64,000 nucleotides of DNA from Solirubrobacter sp963736505 (GCA_963736505.1 CAVTOZ010000002.1:124001-188000), one strand, 5' to 3'. Shown: positions 52,868 to 61,638, counted from the first letter of the stretch. Translations and numbers: made by a program. The notes: generated by a model from the sequence alone, not told the origin.

Positions 52868-53375
52868 ACCCGAAGAAGTAGTCCGCGCCCGAGACGACGG
52901 TGATCGCGGTGGTGACCCAGACGAGCACGTCGACCCAGGCGGGCGACCCGTCGACGATGATCAGGACCAGCACCATCGCGACCTGGGCGACCGTCTTGAC
53001 CTTGCCCCAGACGCTCGCGGCGATCACGTCGCCGTGCTCCATCGCGAGCTGGCGCAGCCCGGTGACCGCGAACTCGCGCGCGATGATCACCATCGCCACC
53101 CACGCCGACACCCGCTGCAGCGACACGAGCGAGACCAGCGCGGACGTCACCAGCAGCTTGTCGGCCAGCGGGTCCATCAGCTTGCCGAACGTGCTGACCT
53201 TCTTCTGCCGGCGCGCGATCCAGCCGTCGAGGGCGTCGGTGATCGAGGCGATGATGAACACCGCCGCGGCCAGCGACTCCCCCGGTCCCGCCTCCTGCAG
53301 CAGCGCGGCCACCAGCACGGGGACCAGCAGGATGCGAATGACGGTGAGGGCGTTCGGCAGATTGAGCTCGAACAC
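52812..53375 (-). CDS. pgsA: CDP-diacylglycerol-glycerol-3-phosphate 3-phosphatidyltransferase
   Basis: A 187-residue CDP-alcohol phosphatidyltransferase. The full signature DG-x2-AR-x8-G-x3-D-x3-D is present: Asp47, Asp50-Gly51, Ala54-Arg55, Gly64, Asp68 and Asp72. There are about five membrane helices. It makes phosphatidylglycerol phosphate, the first step to phosphatidylglycerol and cardiolipin. It starts with GTG 20 bases from the divergent CNNM/CorC gene, and the palindromic -10 at 53383-53392 may serve both. PgsA is the best call; related CDP-alcohol transferases such as phosphatidylinositol-phosphate synthase have slightly different flanks. Confidence 0.85.
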   Translation of the reverse strand: MFELNLPNALTVIRILLVPVLVAALLQEAGPGESLAAAVFIIASITDALDGWIARRQKKVSTFGKLMDPLADKLLVTSALVSLVSLQRVSAWVAMVIIAREFAVTGLRQLAMEHGDVIAASVWGKVKTVAQVAMVLVLIIVDGSPAWVDVLVWVTTAITVVSGADYFFGFRALVQARQARLRGDPQT

Positions 53376-53382
53376 TCGGGGA

Positions 53383-53392
53383 CTAACGTTAG
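53383..53392. promoter_or_regulatory. Palindromic -10 shared by divergent genes
   Basis: CTAACGTTAG is a perfect 10-base palindrome holding TAACGT on both strands. It lies 3 bases before GTG 53396 on one side and 7 bases before GTG 53375 on the other. A two-way promoter giving near-leaderless messages is likely. Confidence 0.45.
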
Positions 53393-53395
53393 GGC

Positions 53396-54646
53396 GTGGG
53401 AGACCTGCTCCGCATCCTCGCCGTACTCGGGCTCGTGCTCGCGAACGCGTTCTTCGTGATCTGCGAGTACTCGATCATCACCGCCCGCCGCGGCCCGCTG
53501 CAGCAGCGCGACAGCGCGGGGGCGCGCGCCGCGCTGCGGCTGATGGACGATCCCGTGCGCGTGATCTCCACGGTGCAAGTGGGGATCACGGGCGTGAGCA
53601 TCCTCACCGGCGCCGTCGGCGAGCCGGTCGTGCGCGACCTGCTCGGCGGCAGCGTGCCGCAGTGGGCGGCGTTCGTGATCGCGGTCTCCGTCATCACGTA
53701 CGTGTCGGTCGTGCTCGGCGAGCTGGCGCCGAAGGCGCTCACGCTCGACCGCGCGGAGACGCTCGCGGCGATCGTCTCGCGCCCCGTCGAGTGGATGGCG
53801 GTCGCGCTCGCGCCCGTCGTCTGGCTGCTCGACCGCTCCGCCGCGCTGCTGCTGCTGCCGTTCGGCGTGCACGACATCGTCGCGGGCGAGGGCGTGCGCA
53901 GCGTGGCGGAGCTGCGCGCCGTCGTCGACGACGCGGAGGGCGCGGGCGTGATCCCGCGCGCGCAGGAGGAGCTGCTGCACAACGTGTTCGACTTCGCCAC
54001 GCTCGAGGTCCGCGACATCATGCTCCCGGCGCCCGACGTCGCGTGGCTGGACGCGTCGCTGACACCCGCCCAGGCGCTCGACGCGGTGGTCGAGATCCCG
54101 CACGAGCGCTATCCGGTCGGCGAGGGGAGCCTGGACGCGCTGGTCGGCGTCGTGCACGTCCAGGCGCTGATCGCGGAGGAACGGCGCGGTGAGGCGACGA
54201 CGCTGCGCGAGCTCGCGCGGCCGGTGCCGATCGTGCCGGAGACGAAGGACCTCGGCGCGCTCCTGCGCGAGCTGCGGGAGCAGCGCCAGCAGCTCGCGAT
54301 CGTCGTCGACGAGTACGGCGGGACGGCCGGCATCGTCGCGCTGGAGGACATCCTCGAGGAGCTGGTGGGCGAGATCGAGAGCGAGTACGACCTGCCGGAC
54401 TCGACGATCACGTGGCTCGACGACCGCACGCTCGAGGTCGCCGGCTCGATGACGATCGACGATTTCAACGAGACCGTCGGGACCTCGCTGCCCCAGCGCG
54501 GCCAGCGGACGCTCGCCGGGCTGGCGTTCGACGCGCTCGGCCGCCGGCCGGGGCCTGGCGACGCGGTGTCGGTCGACGGGGTCCGGATGCGGATCGAGCA
54601 GGTGGATGGCCTGCGCATCACGAAGCTTCGCATTGAGTTGTCATGA
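53396..54646 (+). CDS. CNNM/CorC family (hemolysin-like) membrane protein
   Basis: A 416-residue protein of the DUF21-CBS-CorC type. Residues ~1-180 hold the DUF21 helices (LANAFFVICEYSIITARR; TVQVGITGVSILTGAVGEP; VVLGELAPKALTL). Two CBS domains follow (~195-320; DIMLPAPDVAWLD, QLAIVVDEYGGTAGIVALED), then a CorC_HlyC transporter-associated domain (~330-415; DDRTLEVAGSM). The family is linked to Mg2+ export or Mg2+-dependent regulation. It starts at GTG, possibly as the first transcribed base. The response-regulator gene follows 43 bases later. Confidence 0.87.
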   Translation: MGDLLRILAVLGLVLANAFFVICEYSIITARRGPLQQRDSAGARAALRLMDDPVRVISTVQVGITGVSILTGAVGEPVVRDLLGGSVPQWAAFVIAVSVITYVSVVLGELAPKALTLDRAETLAAIVSRPVEWMAVALAPVVWLLDRSAALLLLPFGVHDIVAGEGVRSVAELRAVVDDAEGAGVIPRAQEELLHNVFDFATLEVRDIMLPAPDVAWLDASLTPAQALDAVVEIPHERYPVGEGSLDALVGVVHVQALIAEERRGEATTLRELARPVPIVPETKDLGALLRELREQRQQLAIVVDEYGGTAGIVALEDILEELVGEIESEYDLPDSTITWLDDRTLEVAGSMTIDDFNETVGTSLPQRGQRTLAGLAFDALGRRPGPGDAVSVDGVRMRIEQVDGLRITKLRIELS

Positions 54647-54689
54647 GCCCTTTACTTCGATTTCAGGGCCGCTTGGGAGTCTCCCTGCC

Positions 54690-55277
54690 ATGACGCGGAT
54701 CGTGGTCATCGACCCCCAGCCGGCCGTTCGCGCGGGCCTGGCGATGATGCTGCGAACGGAGCCCGGGCTCGTCCCGGTCGGCTCTGCCGTCGGTGCCGCC
54801 GACGGGTTGGAGCTCGTCGAGCGCCAGCGCCCGGACGTGGTGCTGCTCGATCCGCACCTGCTCGACGGCGACGGCCTCGGCGTCTGCCGCCGGCTGCGCT
54901 CGATCGAGCATCCCCCTCGCGTCGTCCTCTACACGTCCGAGCCGGACGCGGCGCTGCACGTCACCGCGCGCGTCGCGGGCGCCGACGGCCTGGTGGAGAA
55001 GTCCGCGGCGCCGGCCGTGCTGTTCGAGGCGATCCGCGTCGTCGCGCGCGGCGGCGTGTCGCTGCCGCCGATCGGGCGCAAGGAGCTCGACGCGGCGGCG
55101 AACTCGGTCGACCCTGACGACCTCGCGCTGCTGGCGATGCTGATGGACCACACGTCGCCGGCCGAGGTCGCCGAGACGCTGCACCTCGACGGCCGCAAGC
55201 TGGGGCGCCGGATCGAGCGCCTGCTCGGGCGCCTGCGCGGAGGGCGCGGACCGCGCCCGCGCGCCCGCACGATCTAG
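54690..55277 (+). CDS. Response regulator, receiver plus degenerate HTH
   Basis: A 195-residue protein. Residues 1-120 are a receiver domain: VVIDPQPAVRAGLAMML, phosphoacceptor Asp54 in VVLLDPHLLDGDG, Thr/Ser at YTSEPD and Lys at VEKSAAP. The acid pair at the N-terminus is reduced to one Asp. The last 60 residues (LALLAMLMDHTSPAEVAETL) are a LuxR-like helix bundle with the recognition helix altered, so DNA binding is uncertain. GGGAG precedes ATG 54690. No histidine kinase is beside it, so it is an orphan regulator. Confidence 0.75.
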   Translation: MTRIVVIDPQPAVRAGLAMMLRTEPGLVPVGSAVGAADGLELVERQRPDVVLLDPHLLDGDGLGVCRRLRSIEHPPRVVLYTSEPDAALHVTARVAGADGLVEKSAAPAVLFEAIRVVARGGVSLPPIGRKELDAAANSVDPDDLALLAMLMDHTSPAEVAETLHLDGRKLGRRIERLLGRLRGGRGPRPRARTI

Positions 55278-55302
55278 TTCTCTTCTACAGTCCCCGGGAC
55301 AC

Positions 55303-55884
55303 ATGCCTCTCGTCCCGATGGTCATCGAGCGCACCGCGCGTGGCGAGCGCGAGTTCGACATCTTCTCCCGCCTGCTCAACGAGCGGATCATCTTCCTCGG
55401 ATCGCCCGTGGACGACCAGGTCGCCAACCTGATCGTGGCCCAGATGCTGCACCTGGAGTCGCAGGACCCGGACAAGGACATCTCGCTCTACATCAACTCG
55501 CCCGGCGGCTCGATCTACGCCGGCCTCGCGATCTACGACACGATGAACTTCATCAAGCCCGACGTGGCGACGATGTGCGTCGGGATCGCGATGTCGATGG
55601 GCTCGCTGCTGCTCGCCGGCGGCACCCACGGCAAGCGGATGGCGCTGCCCAACTCGCGCATCCTGATCCACCAGCCGTCGGCCGGCTTCGAGGGCCAGTC
55701 GACGGACATCGAGATCCACGCCAACGAGATCCTCAAGACGCGCAAGCGGATCGACGAGATCTACGCGAAGCACACGCGCCAGCCGGAGGAGCAGGTCCAC
55801 CGCGACATGGAGCGCGACCGCTTCTTCAAGGCCGACCAGGCCGCCGAGTACGGCCTGATCGATCGCGTGATCCACACGCACTAG
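55303..55884 (+). CDS. clpP: ATP-dependent Clp protease proteolytic subunit
   Basis: A 193-residue serine protease subunit. The triad is Ser98 (GIAMSMGSLL), His123 (ILIHQPSAG) and Asp172 (MERDRFF). The opening MPLVPMVIERTARGERE and LYINSPGGSIYAGLAIYDTM are classical. It forms a barrel with ClpX or ClpC. TACAGT lies at 55286-55291, placing the start site only a few bases before ATG. No clpX is adjacent, so this may be a single-gene clpP or one of several copies. Confidence 0.95.
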   Translation: MPLVPMVIERTARGEREFDIFSRLLNERIIFLGSPVDDQVANLIVAQMLHLESQDPDKDISLYINSPGGSIYAGLAIYDTMNFIKPDVATMCVGIAMSMGSLLLAGGTHGKRMALPNSRILIHQPSAGFEGQSTDIEIHANEILKTRKRIDEIYAKHTRQPEEQVHRDMERDRFFKADQAAEYGLIDRVIHTH

Positions 55885-55885
55885 G

Positions 55886-56665
55886 TCATTCGACCGGGTG
55901 CTCGATCGCGCCTAGGCCCTCGATCTCGATCCGGACGGTGTCGCCGGGCTGCAGGAAGCGCGGCGGCTTCATCCCGGCGCCGACGCCGTCCGGGGTACCC
56001 GTGAGGACGATCGCGCCCGGCTCGAGCGTGCAGGTCTCGGCGATGAAGGCGACGAGCTCGGCGGGCCTGAAGATCAGGTCGCTCGTGTTGCCGTCCTGGC
56101 GGCGCTCGCCGTTGACGTCGGTCGTGACGCGCAGGGCGGAGTCGTCGACCTCGTCGGCCGTGGTGATCCACGGGCCCCACGGGCATGAGCTGTCGAAGCC
56201 CTTGGCGCGCGACCACTGGCTCTCCGTGTTCTGCAGGTCGCGCGCGGAGACGTCGTCGGCGACGGCGTAGCCGGCGATCTCGTTGCCGGAGCCCATGACG
56301 AACACGAGCTCCGCCTCGTAGTCGAGCTGCTCGGTCACGGCGGGCTTCTTGACGGGCCCGCCCGGCGGGACGCTGGAGAGCGGGAGCTTGAGGAACACGA
56401 GCGGCTTGGCCGGCCGCTCGCCGCCCATCTCGGCGATGTGGGCGGCGTAGTTGCGCCCGATGCAGAAGATCGCCGGGGGCCGTGGAACCGGCTCCAGCAG
56501 CGTCACGTCGTCGAGTCGGTAGGTCTCGCCATCGGCGGGCGTGCGGTCGCCGGAGGCGAGGCGGTCGAGGACGGTGCCGGACGCGAACGCCACGATCTCA
56601 TCCCCCCGCACCTCGCCGGCCTGCGGCTCCGAACCGCCGGGTGCGATGAAGGTCGCGAGCTTCAT
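55886..56665 (-). CDS. Fumarylacetoacetate hydrolase family protein
   Basis: A 259-residue FAH-family enzyme that hydrolyses or decarboxylates beta-keto or acylpyruvate compounds in aromatic breakdown. The motif block is clear: IFCIGRNYAAHIAEMG, LDYEAELVFVMG (metal Glu residues), NDVSARDLQ-like VADDVSARDLQ, KGFDSSCPWGPW and VLTGTPDGVG. It is cytosolic. It is convergent with clpP (1-base gap) and divergent from the GAF/GGDEF gene. No other catabolic gene is nearby, so the precise substrate is open. Confidence 0.88.
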   Translation of the reverse strand: MKLATFIAPGGSEPQAGEVRGDEIVAFASGTVLDRLASGDRTPADGETYRLDDVTLLEPVPRPPAIFCIGRNYAAHIAEMGGERPAKPLVFLKLPLSSVPPGGPVKKPAVTEQLDYEAELVFVMGSGNEIAGYAVADDVSARDLQNTESQWSRAKGFDSSCPWGPWITTADEVDDSALRVTTDVNGERRQDGNTSDLIFRPAELVAFIAETCTLEPGAIVLTGTPDGVGAGMKPPRFLQPGDTVRIEIEGLGAIEHPVE

Positions 56666-56740
56666 AGAGCCGGGAAACTAGCCCAACTCGACGGATGACC
56701 GGCTTCAAGCGCGCCGCTCTATCGCCGATCATGTTCCTGG

Positions 56741-58216
56741 ATGGACACGAGCGCGATCCAGGCGGCCGCCGCCGCGACCTCGGCGACGTACCGCTCCTTC
56801 GCGGACGCCACACGCTCCGTACTGGACCTGCTGGAGCGGCACATGCCGTCCGCGGGCCTGTATCTCGCCCACCTCGATCGCGGGCAGTTCATCCACCGGA
56901 TCGTCGATGCGCGCAACGGCCTGGAGTACGGGCTGCGCTCCAATAACGCGATGCCGCTCGGGGACGCGTTCGACTCGCATATGGCCGAGGACCGCGCCGT
57001 GCGGCGCACCGGCAACGTGGACGCGGACCCGACCTACGGCGGCCTGCCGATGCAGCAGCGCGTCACCGCGCGGTCCTACATCGGCGTGCCGCTGGAGCTC
57101 TCCGACGGGACGCGCGTCGGCTCGCTCGCCGCGCTCTCGCGCGACCGCGACGCCTTCACGGCGGCCGACGAGCAGCTGTTCACGATGCTCGCCCGCGTGC
57201 TGGCGAGCGAGCTGGAGCGCGAGTCCAACGAGCGCGACCTGCGCCGCTTCAACGACCTGCTGCGCGACCAGGCGCGCGGGATGGGCGCGATCGGGCGCGT
57301 CGCCAAGGCCCTCGCCGGCACCGGCGACTCGCGCCAGGCGATCTGCGAGGCGGCCTGCGAGGTCATGGACGCGCCGGTGTCCTTCCTGCTCGAGCCGTCG
57401 GGGCGCGACTTCGCGTCGACCGCGATGGCGGGCATCTCCGTGCAGCCGGTGACGATCCAGCCGCGCGGCGACGGCACGTCCGGCGGGCGGGCGTTCACCG
57501 CCAAGGAGGCGTACTTCGTCGCCGACGCGCGCAACCACCCGGCGCTGGCCTCGCCGCTGGTGGAGGCCACGAGCGCGCGCTCGGCCGTGTTCGAGCCGGT
57601 GCTGCGCGACGGCGAGGTCGCCGGCGTGCTGATCGTGATCTGGCAGGCGCCCGTCGAGGCGCTCCCCGAGGCGCCGTCGTCGGTGCTGCGGCTGGTGGCC
57701 GCGCAGGCGGCGGTGGCGATCGAGCACGCGGGGCTGCGGGCCAAGATGCAGGCGCTCGCACTGAGCGATCCCCTGACCGGCCTGGTCACCAAGCGCGTGT
57801 TCGAGGAGGAGCTCCCGCGCGAGCTCGCCCGCGCGCGCCGCTCCGAGTCGCCGCTGGCGGTCGCGGTCGTCGACCTCGACCACATGAGCGCGTTCAACAT
57901 GCTGCGCGGGGAGCGCGAGGGCGACCGGCTGGTCAAGGAGACCGCCGCGCGCTGGCGCGGCGAGCTGCGCGAGGTCGACTCGCTGGCGCGCCTGGAAGGC
58001 GTCGAGTTCGCGTTGATCCTGCCGAGCTGCGGGCTGGGCGAGGCGGTCGACGTCGTCGACCGCGTGCGCGCCGCGACGCCGCGCGGGCAGACGGCATCCG
58101 CGGGCGTGGCCCGCTGGGACGGCGAGGAGCCGGCCGAGCTGCTGCTCGCCCGCGCCCAGGACGCGCTGGCCGCGGCCAAGTCGTCTGGTCGCAACGTGAC
58201 GATCGCGGCCGAGTAA
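56741..58216 (+). CDS. Tandem GAF protein with degenerate GGDEF domain
   Basis: A 491-residue soluble protein. Two GAF-like domains (~20-165 and ~185-330) precede a GGDEF-family domain (~340-490) introduced by LSDPLTGLVTKRVFEEEL. The catalytic signature that should read GGDEF is RLEGVEFALIL (EGVEF at 419-423), and the nucleotide-metal Asp region is VVDLDHMSAFNML rather than DxDxFKxxND. Diguanylate cyclase activity is therefore unlikely; it may only bind nucleotide or transmit a signal. It ends in a gap that holds a c-di-AMP riboswitch. Confidence 0.8.
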   Translation: MDTSAIQAAAAATSATYRSFADATRSVLDLLERHMPSAGLYLAHLDRGQFIHRIVDARNGLEYGLRSNNAMPLGDAFDSHMAEDRAVRRTGNVDADPTYGGLPMQQRVTARSYIGVPLELSDGTRVGSLAALSRDRDAFTAADEQLFTMLARVLASELERESNERDLRRFNDLLRDQARGMGAIGRVAKALAGTGDSRQAICEAACEVMDAPVSFLLEPSGRDFASTAMAGISVQPVTIQPRGDGTSGGRAFTAKEAYFVADARNHPALASPLVEATSARSAVFEPVLRDGEVAGVLIVIWQAPVEALPEAPSSVLRLVAAQAAVAIEHAGLRAKMQALALSDPLTGLVTKRVFEEELPRELARARRSESPLAVAVVDLDHMSAFNMLRGEREGDRLVKETAARWRGELREVDSLARLEGVEFALILPSCGLGEAVDVVDRVRAATPRGQTASAGVARWDGEEPAELLLARAQDALAAAKSSGRNVTIAAE

Positions 58217-58324
58217 CGTCGCACGCAGGTTCGGCGGCCGGACGAGGGCGCCTGGCGAGGCCGCGCCGCGACGGCCGACGACCGGAGGGCGAAACGGGTT
58301 CTCCCGTCGTGTAGGCTCTCGCGC

Positions 58325-58485
58325 TTCGTTGTAAGTGAAGCCGAGTTCTCCCGTCTCCTGGCGGGAGGAGCGGGGGACCCATTGCGGCCGGTGGCCGCGG
58401 GGGCGAATCGTCGTCTGTATGGCGGCGTAGCGCAGGCCAGCGCGAGCCCGACAGCTAACCCCGTAGGCGTGAAGGCCAACGAGGA
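58325..58485 (+). ncRNA. c-di-AMP riboswitch (ydaO/yuaA class)
   Basis: The leader carries the conserved ydaO elements in order: AAGCCGAG, a GC stem, GGGGGACCCA, GCGGGGGCGAATCG, and CCCGACAGCTAACCCCGTAGG near 58446-58465, split here as CCCGACAGCTAACC and CCGTAGGCGT. The ribosome site GAGGAG at 58481-58486 directly follows, before TTG 58495. In actinobacteria this class controls wall hydrolases such as the M23 peptidase encoded next. The boundaries are approximate. Confidence 0.88.
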
Positions 58486-58494
58486 GCTGTTGCG

Positions 58495-60075
58495 TTGTCG
58501 TTCCCGATCGATCCGTCGTACACGCGCGATCTCAGCGATCCTGAGCTCTGGGCGCGTTCGCAGGCACGTGCGATCCACCATCGCCGTGTGGCCGAGGTCG
58601 GCCGCAGGCAGTCGTCGCGCCGCAAGGGCGCGGCGCTGGCCGTGAGCGCGTCGATCGCGGCGACCCCGACCGCGCTCCCGCTCGTCGCGGTGGCGAGCGC
58701 GGCCTCGGGCAACGCCCCGGCGCCGGCGACGGCGCCCGCCCGGAGCTCGATCCACCTGCCCGCGAACGCGCTCGTGTCCGAGGGCGACACCGGGGGGTCG
58801 GTGGTGGCGGTGCAGCGCCAGGTCGGCGTCGACGACGACGGGATCTTCGGCCCGATCACGCGCGCCGCGGTCGAGCGCTTCCAGGCGAAGATGGGGCTGC
58901 CGGCGACGGGAGAGGTCGACGCCCGCACCTGGTCGGCGCTGTTCAAGTCCAGCGTCTCGTTCGTGGGTGGCGGCGGCAAGACGGTGATGACGAGCTATCA
59001 CGCGCCGCCCCCGGACGGCTCGTCGCCGGCGTCGTCCCCCGCCACCGGCACCGCCCCGGCGTCCAGCGGCACGTCGCCTGCGTCGTCCGCGCCCGCGCCC
59101 GCACCGGCCGCGTCGACGCCGGCGACCACCAAGCAGGCGCCCACGCCCTCCGTGGGCGGGTGCGGCACGGGCAAGATCGCCACGCCCGTGGCGGGCACGG
59201 TGACGGGCTCATTCGGCGACGCCCGCTCCGGCCACGCCCACGCGGGAGAGGACATCGCCGCGCCCACCGGCACCCCGGTCCGAGCCGCGCAGTGCGGCAC
59301 GGTCAGCGAGGCCGGCACCGAGAGCGGCTACGGCAACCTCGTCTGCATCCAGCACGCCGGGGGCATCTCCACGTGCTACGCCCACCTGTCCGAGATCGGC
59401 GTCGCCAAGGGCGCCTACGTGCACGTCGGCGACGTGATCGGCAAGGTCGGCTGCACCGGCACCTGCACCGGACCGCACCTGCACTTCGAGGTGCGCGAGA
59501 ACGGCACGGCCACGAACCCGGCGCCCTACCTCGCGGGGACCAAGACGATCGCCGGCGGAACGACCGCCAAGGCGACGACGGCGAAGACCACGGCGCCGGC
59601 GACGACGACGTCGGCCGGGACGACCCCGGCGGCGACGACGACCGGGACCGCACCCTCGCCGGCCGCGACGACCCCGGCGGCCGAAACCGCCGCCGCGCCG
59701 GCCGAGACGACCCCGGCGGCCGCGCCCGCCGAGCCGGCGTCTTCGCCGACCGAGACGGCTCCGGCGGCCTCGCCGGCCGACACGGCGTCCCCGCCGGCCG
59801 AGACGACCCCGGCGGCCGCGCCCGCCGAGCCCGCCGCCGCGCCGGCCGAAACCGCCCCGGCGGCCGCGACGACCGAAGCCGCGCCCTCGCCGACCGAGAC
59901 GGCTCCGGCGGCCGACACGGCGTCCTCGCCGGCCACGACGACCCCGGCGGCCGCGCCCGCCGAAGCCGCGCCCTCGCCGGCCACGACGACCCCGGCGGCC
60001 GCGCCCGCCGAAGCCGCGCCCTCGCCGGCCACGACGACCCCCGAGACCGCGCCGGCCACCGCCGCCGCGGCCTGA
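58495..60075 (+). CDS. Secreted M23 peptidase with peptidoglycan-binding domain
   Basis: A 526-residue exported protein. After a long basic leader, a signal segment (~44-71) is followed by a PG_binding_1 domain (~92-150; VQRQVGVDDDGIFGP). A Pro/Ser-rich linker comes next, then an M23 endopeptidase (~225-345). The zinc site is HAGED (His249, Asp253) plus GPHLHFEVR (His328, His330). The last 180 residues are a Pro/Ala/Thr tail built from repeats, likely crossing the wall. It cuts peptidoglycan peptides. TTG 58495 has GAGGAG 8 bases upstream, and a c-di-AMP riboswitch lies in its leader. Confidence 0.9.
   Translation: MSFPIDPSYTRDLSDPELWARSQARAIHHRRVAEVGRRQSSRRKGAALAVSASIAATPTALPLVAVASAASGNAPAPATAPARSSIHLPANALVSEGDTGGSVVAVQRQVGVDDDGIFGPITRAAVERFQAKMGLPATGEVDARTWSALFKSSVSFVGGGGKTVMTSYHAPPPDGSSPASSPATGTAPASSGTSPASSAPAPAPAASTPATTKQAPTPSVGGCGTGKIATPVAGTVTGSFGDARSGHAHAGEDIAAPTGTPVRAAQCGTVSEAGTESGYGNLVCIQHAGGISTCYAHLSEIGVAKGAYVHVGDVIGKVGCTGTCTGPHLHFEVRENGTATNPAPYLAGTKTIAGGTTAKATTAKTTAPATTTSAGTTPAATTTGTAPSPAATTPAAETAAAPAETTPAAAPAEPASSPTETAPAASPADTASPPAETTPAAAPAEPAAAPAETAPAAATTEAAPSPTETAPAADTASSPATTTPAAAPAEAAPSPATTTPAAAPAEAAPSPATTTPETAPATAAAA
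59928..60038 (+). repeat. 48-base tandem repeat in the M23 tail
   Basis: A 48-base unit starting GCCGGCCACGACGACCCC occurs at 59928-59975 and 59976-60023, with a partial third copy from 60024. It encodes 16-residue Pro/Ala/Thr units. Related, less exact units extend upstream to about 59690. Copy number may vary between strains. Confidence 0.85.
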
Positions 60076-60079
60076 CGCC

Positions 60080-60117
60080 GATCACGGCCGCCCGGCTTGT
60101 GCCGGGCGGCCGCGATC
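60080..60117. terminator. Strong bidirectional hairpin
   Basis: A perfect 12-bp stem (CGGCCGCCCGGC/GCCGGGCGGCCG) with loop TTGT at 60085-60112 is extended by GATC pairs after one mismatch. It lies between the convergent M23 and response-regulator genes. No U tract, but very stable. Confidence 0.7.
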
Positions 60118-60124
60118 CGGATGC

Positions 60125-60553
<429 letters not shown>

Positions 60554-60645
60554 GGGCCACGGAGTGAATCACGCGGACAAGCCGCAGCCGGCGTGCGCCG
60601 GAGTGCGGATTCGAAGGGGCGCTCGGCAGGCGACGCTCTCTAGCG

Positions 60646-61254
60646 ATGGCAGGCGTGGACCTCTACTGGATTCCGCTCGGCGCGGATGGCCACTGCGTTC
60701 GCTTCAGCGGCCGCATGTACGAGGCGATCGTGGCGGCGCGACAGCGCCGGCGGCGCTCTGCCATCTATCACGCCGCGCTCGTGGTCGAGCTCGACGGCGA
60801 GCGCTACACGATCGAGCTGGCACCGGCCGCGGGCGGCGGCGAAAGCCGGGGCGTGGCGGCGACGGGCGCCGTCGGGAGTCGCCATCTCGGCTGGACGCGC
60901 CTCTTCCGCTACGAGGTCCGCTGCTGGCGCGACGGAACGATCCCGGATCTCGCCCACGCGGTCGGCGGTCCGCGGCGGCTGACCGAGGACGCCGGAAGCG
61001 TCAGCCGCCTCCTGGATATCGTCGGATCCGTCCCGACGCCGGTGTGGGGCCGCGACGAGCTCGGCGCGGGCGAGATGTGGAACTCGAACTCCGTGGCCGC
61101 GTGGCTGATCGCCGCCGCGGGCTTGCCGGCGGACTTGCGGCCGCCACCGGGCGGCCGCGCTCCAGGGTGGGACGCCGGTCTCGACGTGGCGCGGCGCGAA
61201 GGCGCCGTACCGCCTCAGCGGGTCGGCGTCACCGCACCGGGCGGCAGGATGTAG
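60646..61254 (+). CDS. Conserved hypothetical protein
   Basis: A 202-residue soluble protein I recognise as a conserved actinobacterial family without known function. Highly conserved-looking blocks are YWIPLGADGHCVRFSG, IYHAALVVELDGERYTIELA, LFRYEVRCWRDG, and PTPVWGRDELGAGEMWNSNS. The His in YHAALVVEL and the Asn-rich turn recall NlpC/P60- or LRAT-like hydrolase folds, but I cannot place a catalytic Cys, so this is only a thought. It overlaps the convergent small gene by 40 bases at its 3' end. Confidence 0.65.
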   Translation: MAGVDLYWIPLGADGHCVRFSGRMYEAIVAARQRRRRSAIYHAALVVELDGERYTIELAPAAGGGESRGVAATGAVGSRHLGWTRLFRYEVRCWRDGTIPDLAHAVGGPRRLTEDAGSVSRLLDIVGSVPTPVWGRDELGAGEMWNSNSVAAWLIAAAGLPADLRPPPGGRAPGWDAGLDVARREGAVPPQRVGVTAPGGRM

Positions 61255-61508
61255 CGCGCCGGCCCGCGCGGCGCCGTCACGCCGCCGCCGAAGCCGGAGC
61301 CGTAGAGCCCCAGCGTGGGCTTCGCGGGCGCCGCGGCCTCGGGCTCGCCGGCGTGGGCGGTGATCCATTCGAAGATCGCCGTGCTCTTGCCGCCCGCGGC
61401 GAGGATCGCCGCGCGCTCGATCACGACCCCGCCCGAGCGGTGCGGGCGCGAGAGGCGGGCGACCTCGTCGCGGATCGCGTCTTCGGCGGGCAGATCCTTG
61501 GCCGACAT
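61215..61508 (-). CDS. Hypothetical small protein
   Basis: A 97-residue protein from ATG 61508. The first 55 residues are helical and charged (AKDLPAEDAIRDEVARLSRP), and the second half is Gly/Pro-rich with GLYGSGFGGGV. No signal peptide or known motif. Codon use is like its neighbours, which supports coding, although it overlaps the convergent gene by 40 bases. Function unknown. Confidence 0.45.
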   Translation of the reverse strand: MSAKDLPAEDAIRDEVARLSRPHRSGGVVIERAAILAAGGKSTAIFEWITAHAGEPEAAAPAKPTLGLYGSGFGGGVTAPRGPARYILPPGAVTPTR

Positions 61509-61638
61509 GGTCGGGCTCCTCATCGATCGGTTGCCGGCACCCCGGCGGGGCACGGCGTCCTGCGATCCACGATAGACCCCGACGCCGCGGACGGCGCCGC
61601 CGGCGCCCACATGCATCGCTTGAGAGGAGTGCGTGCCC

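Noticed and set aside
56741..58216. Active diguanylate cyclase
   Set aside because: The catalytic signature is EGVEF and a metal-ligand region is altered.
59928..60038. CRISPR-like array
   Set aside because: The 48-base repeats are contiguous without spacers and encode the Pro/Ala/Thr tail of the M23 peptidase.
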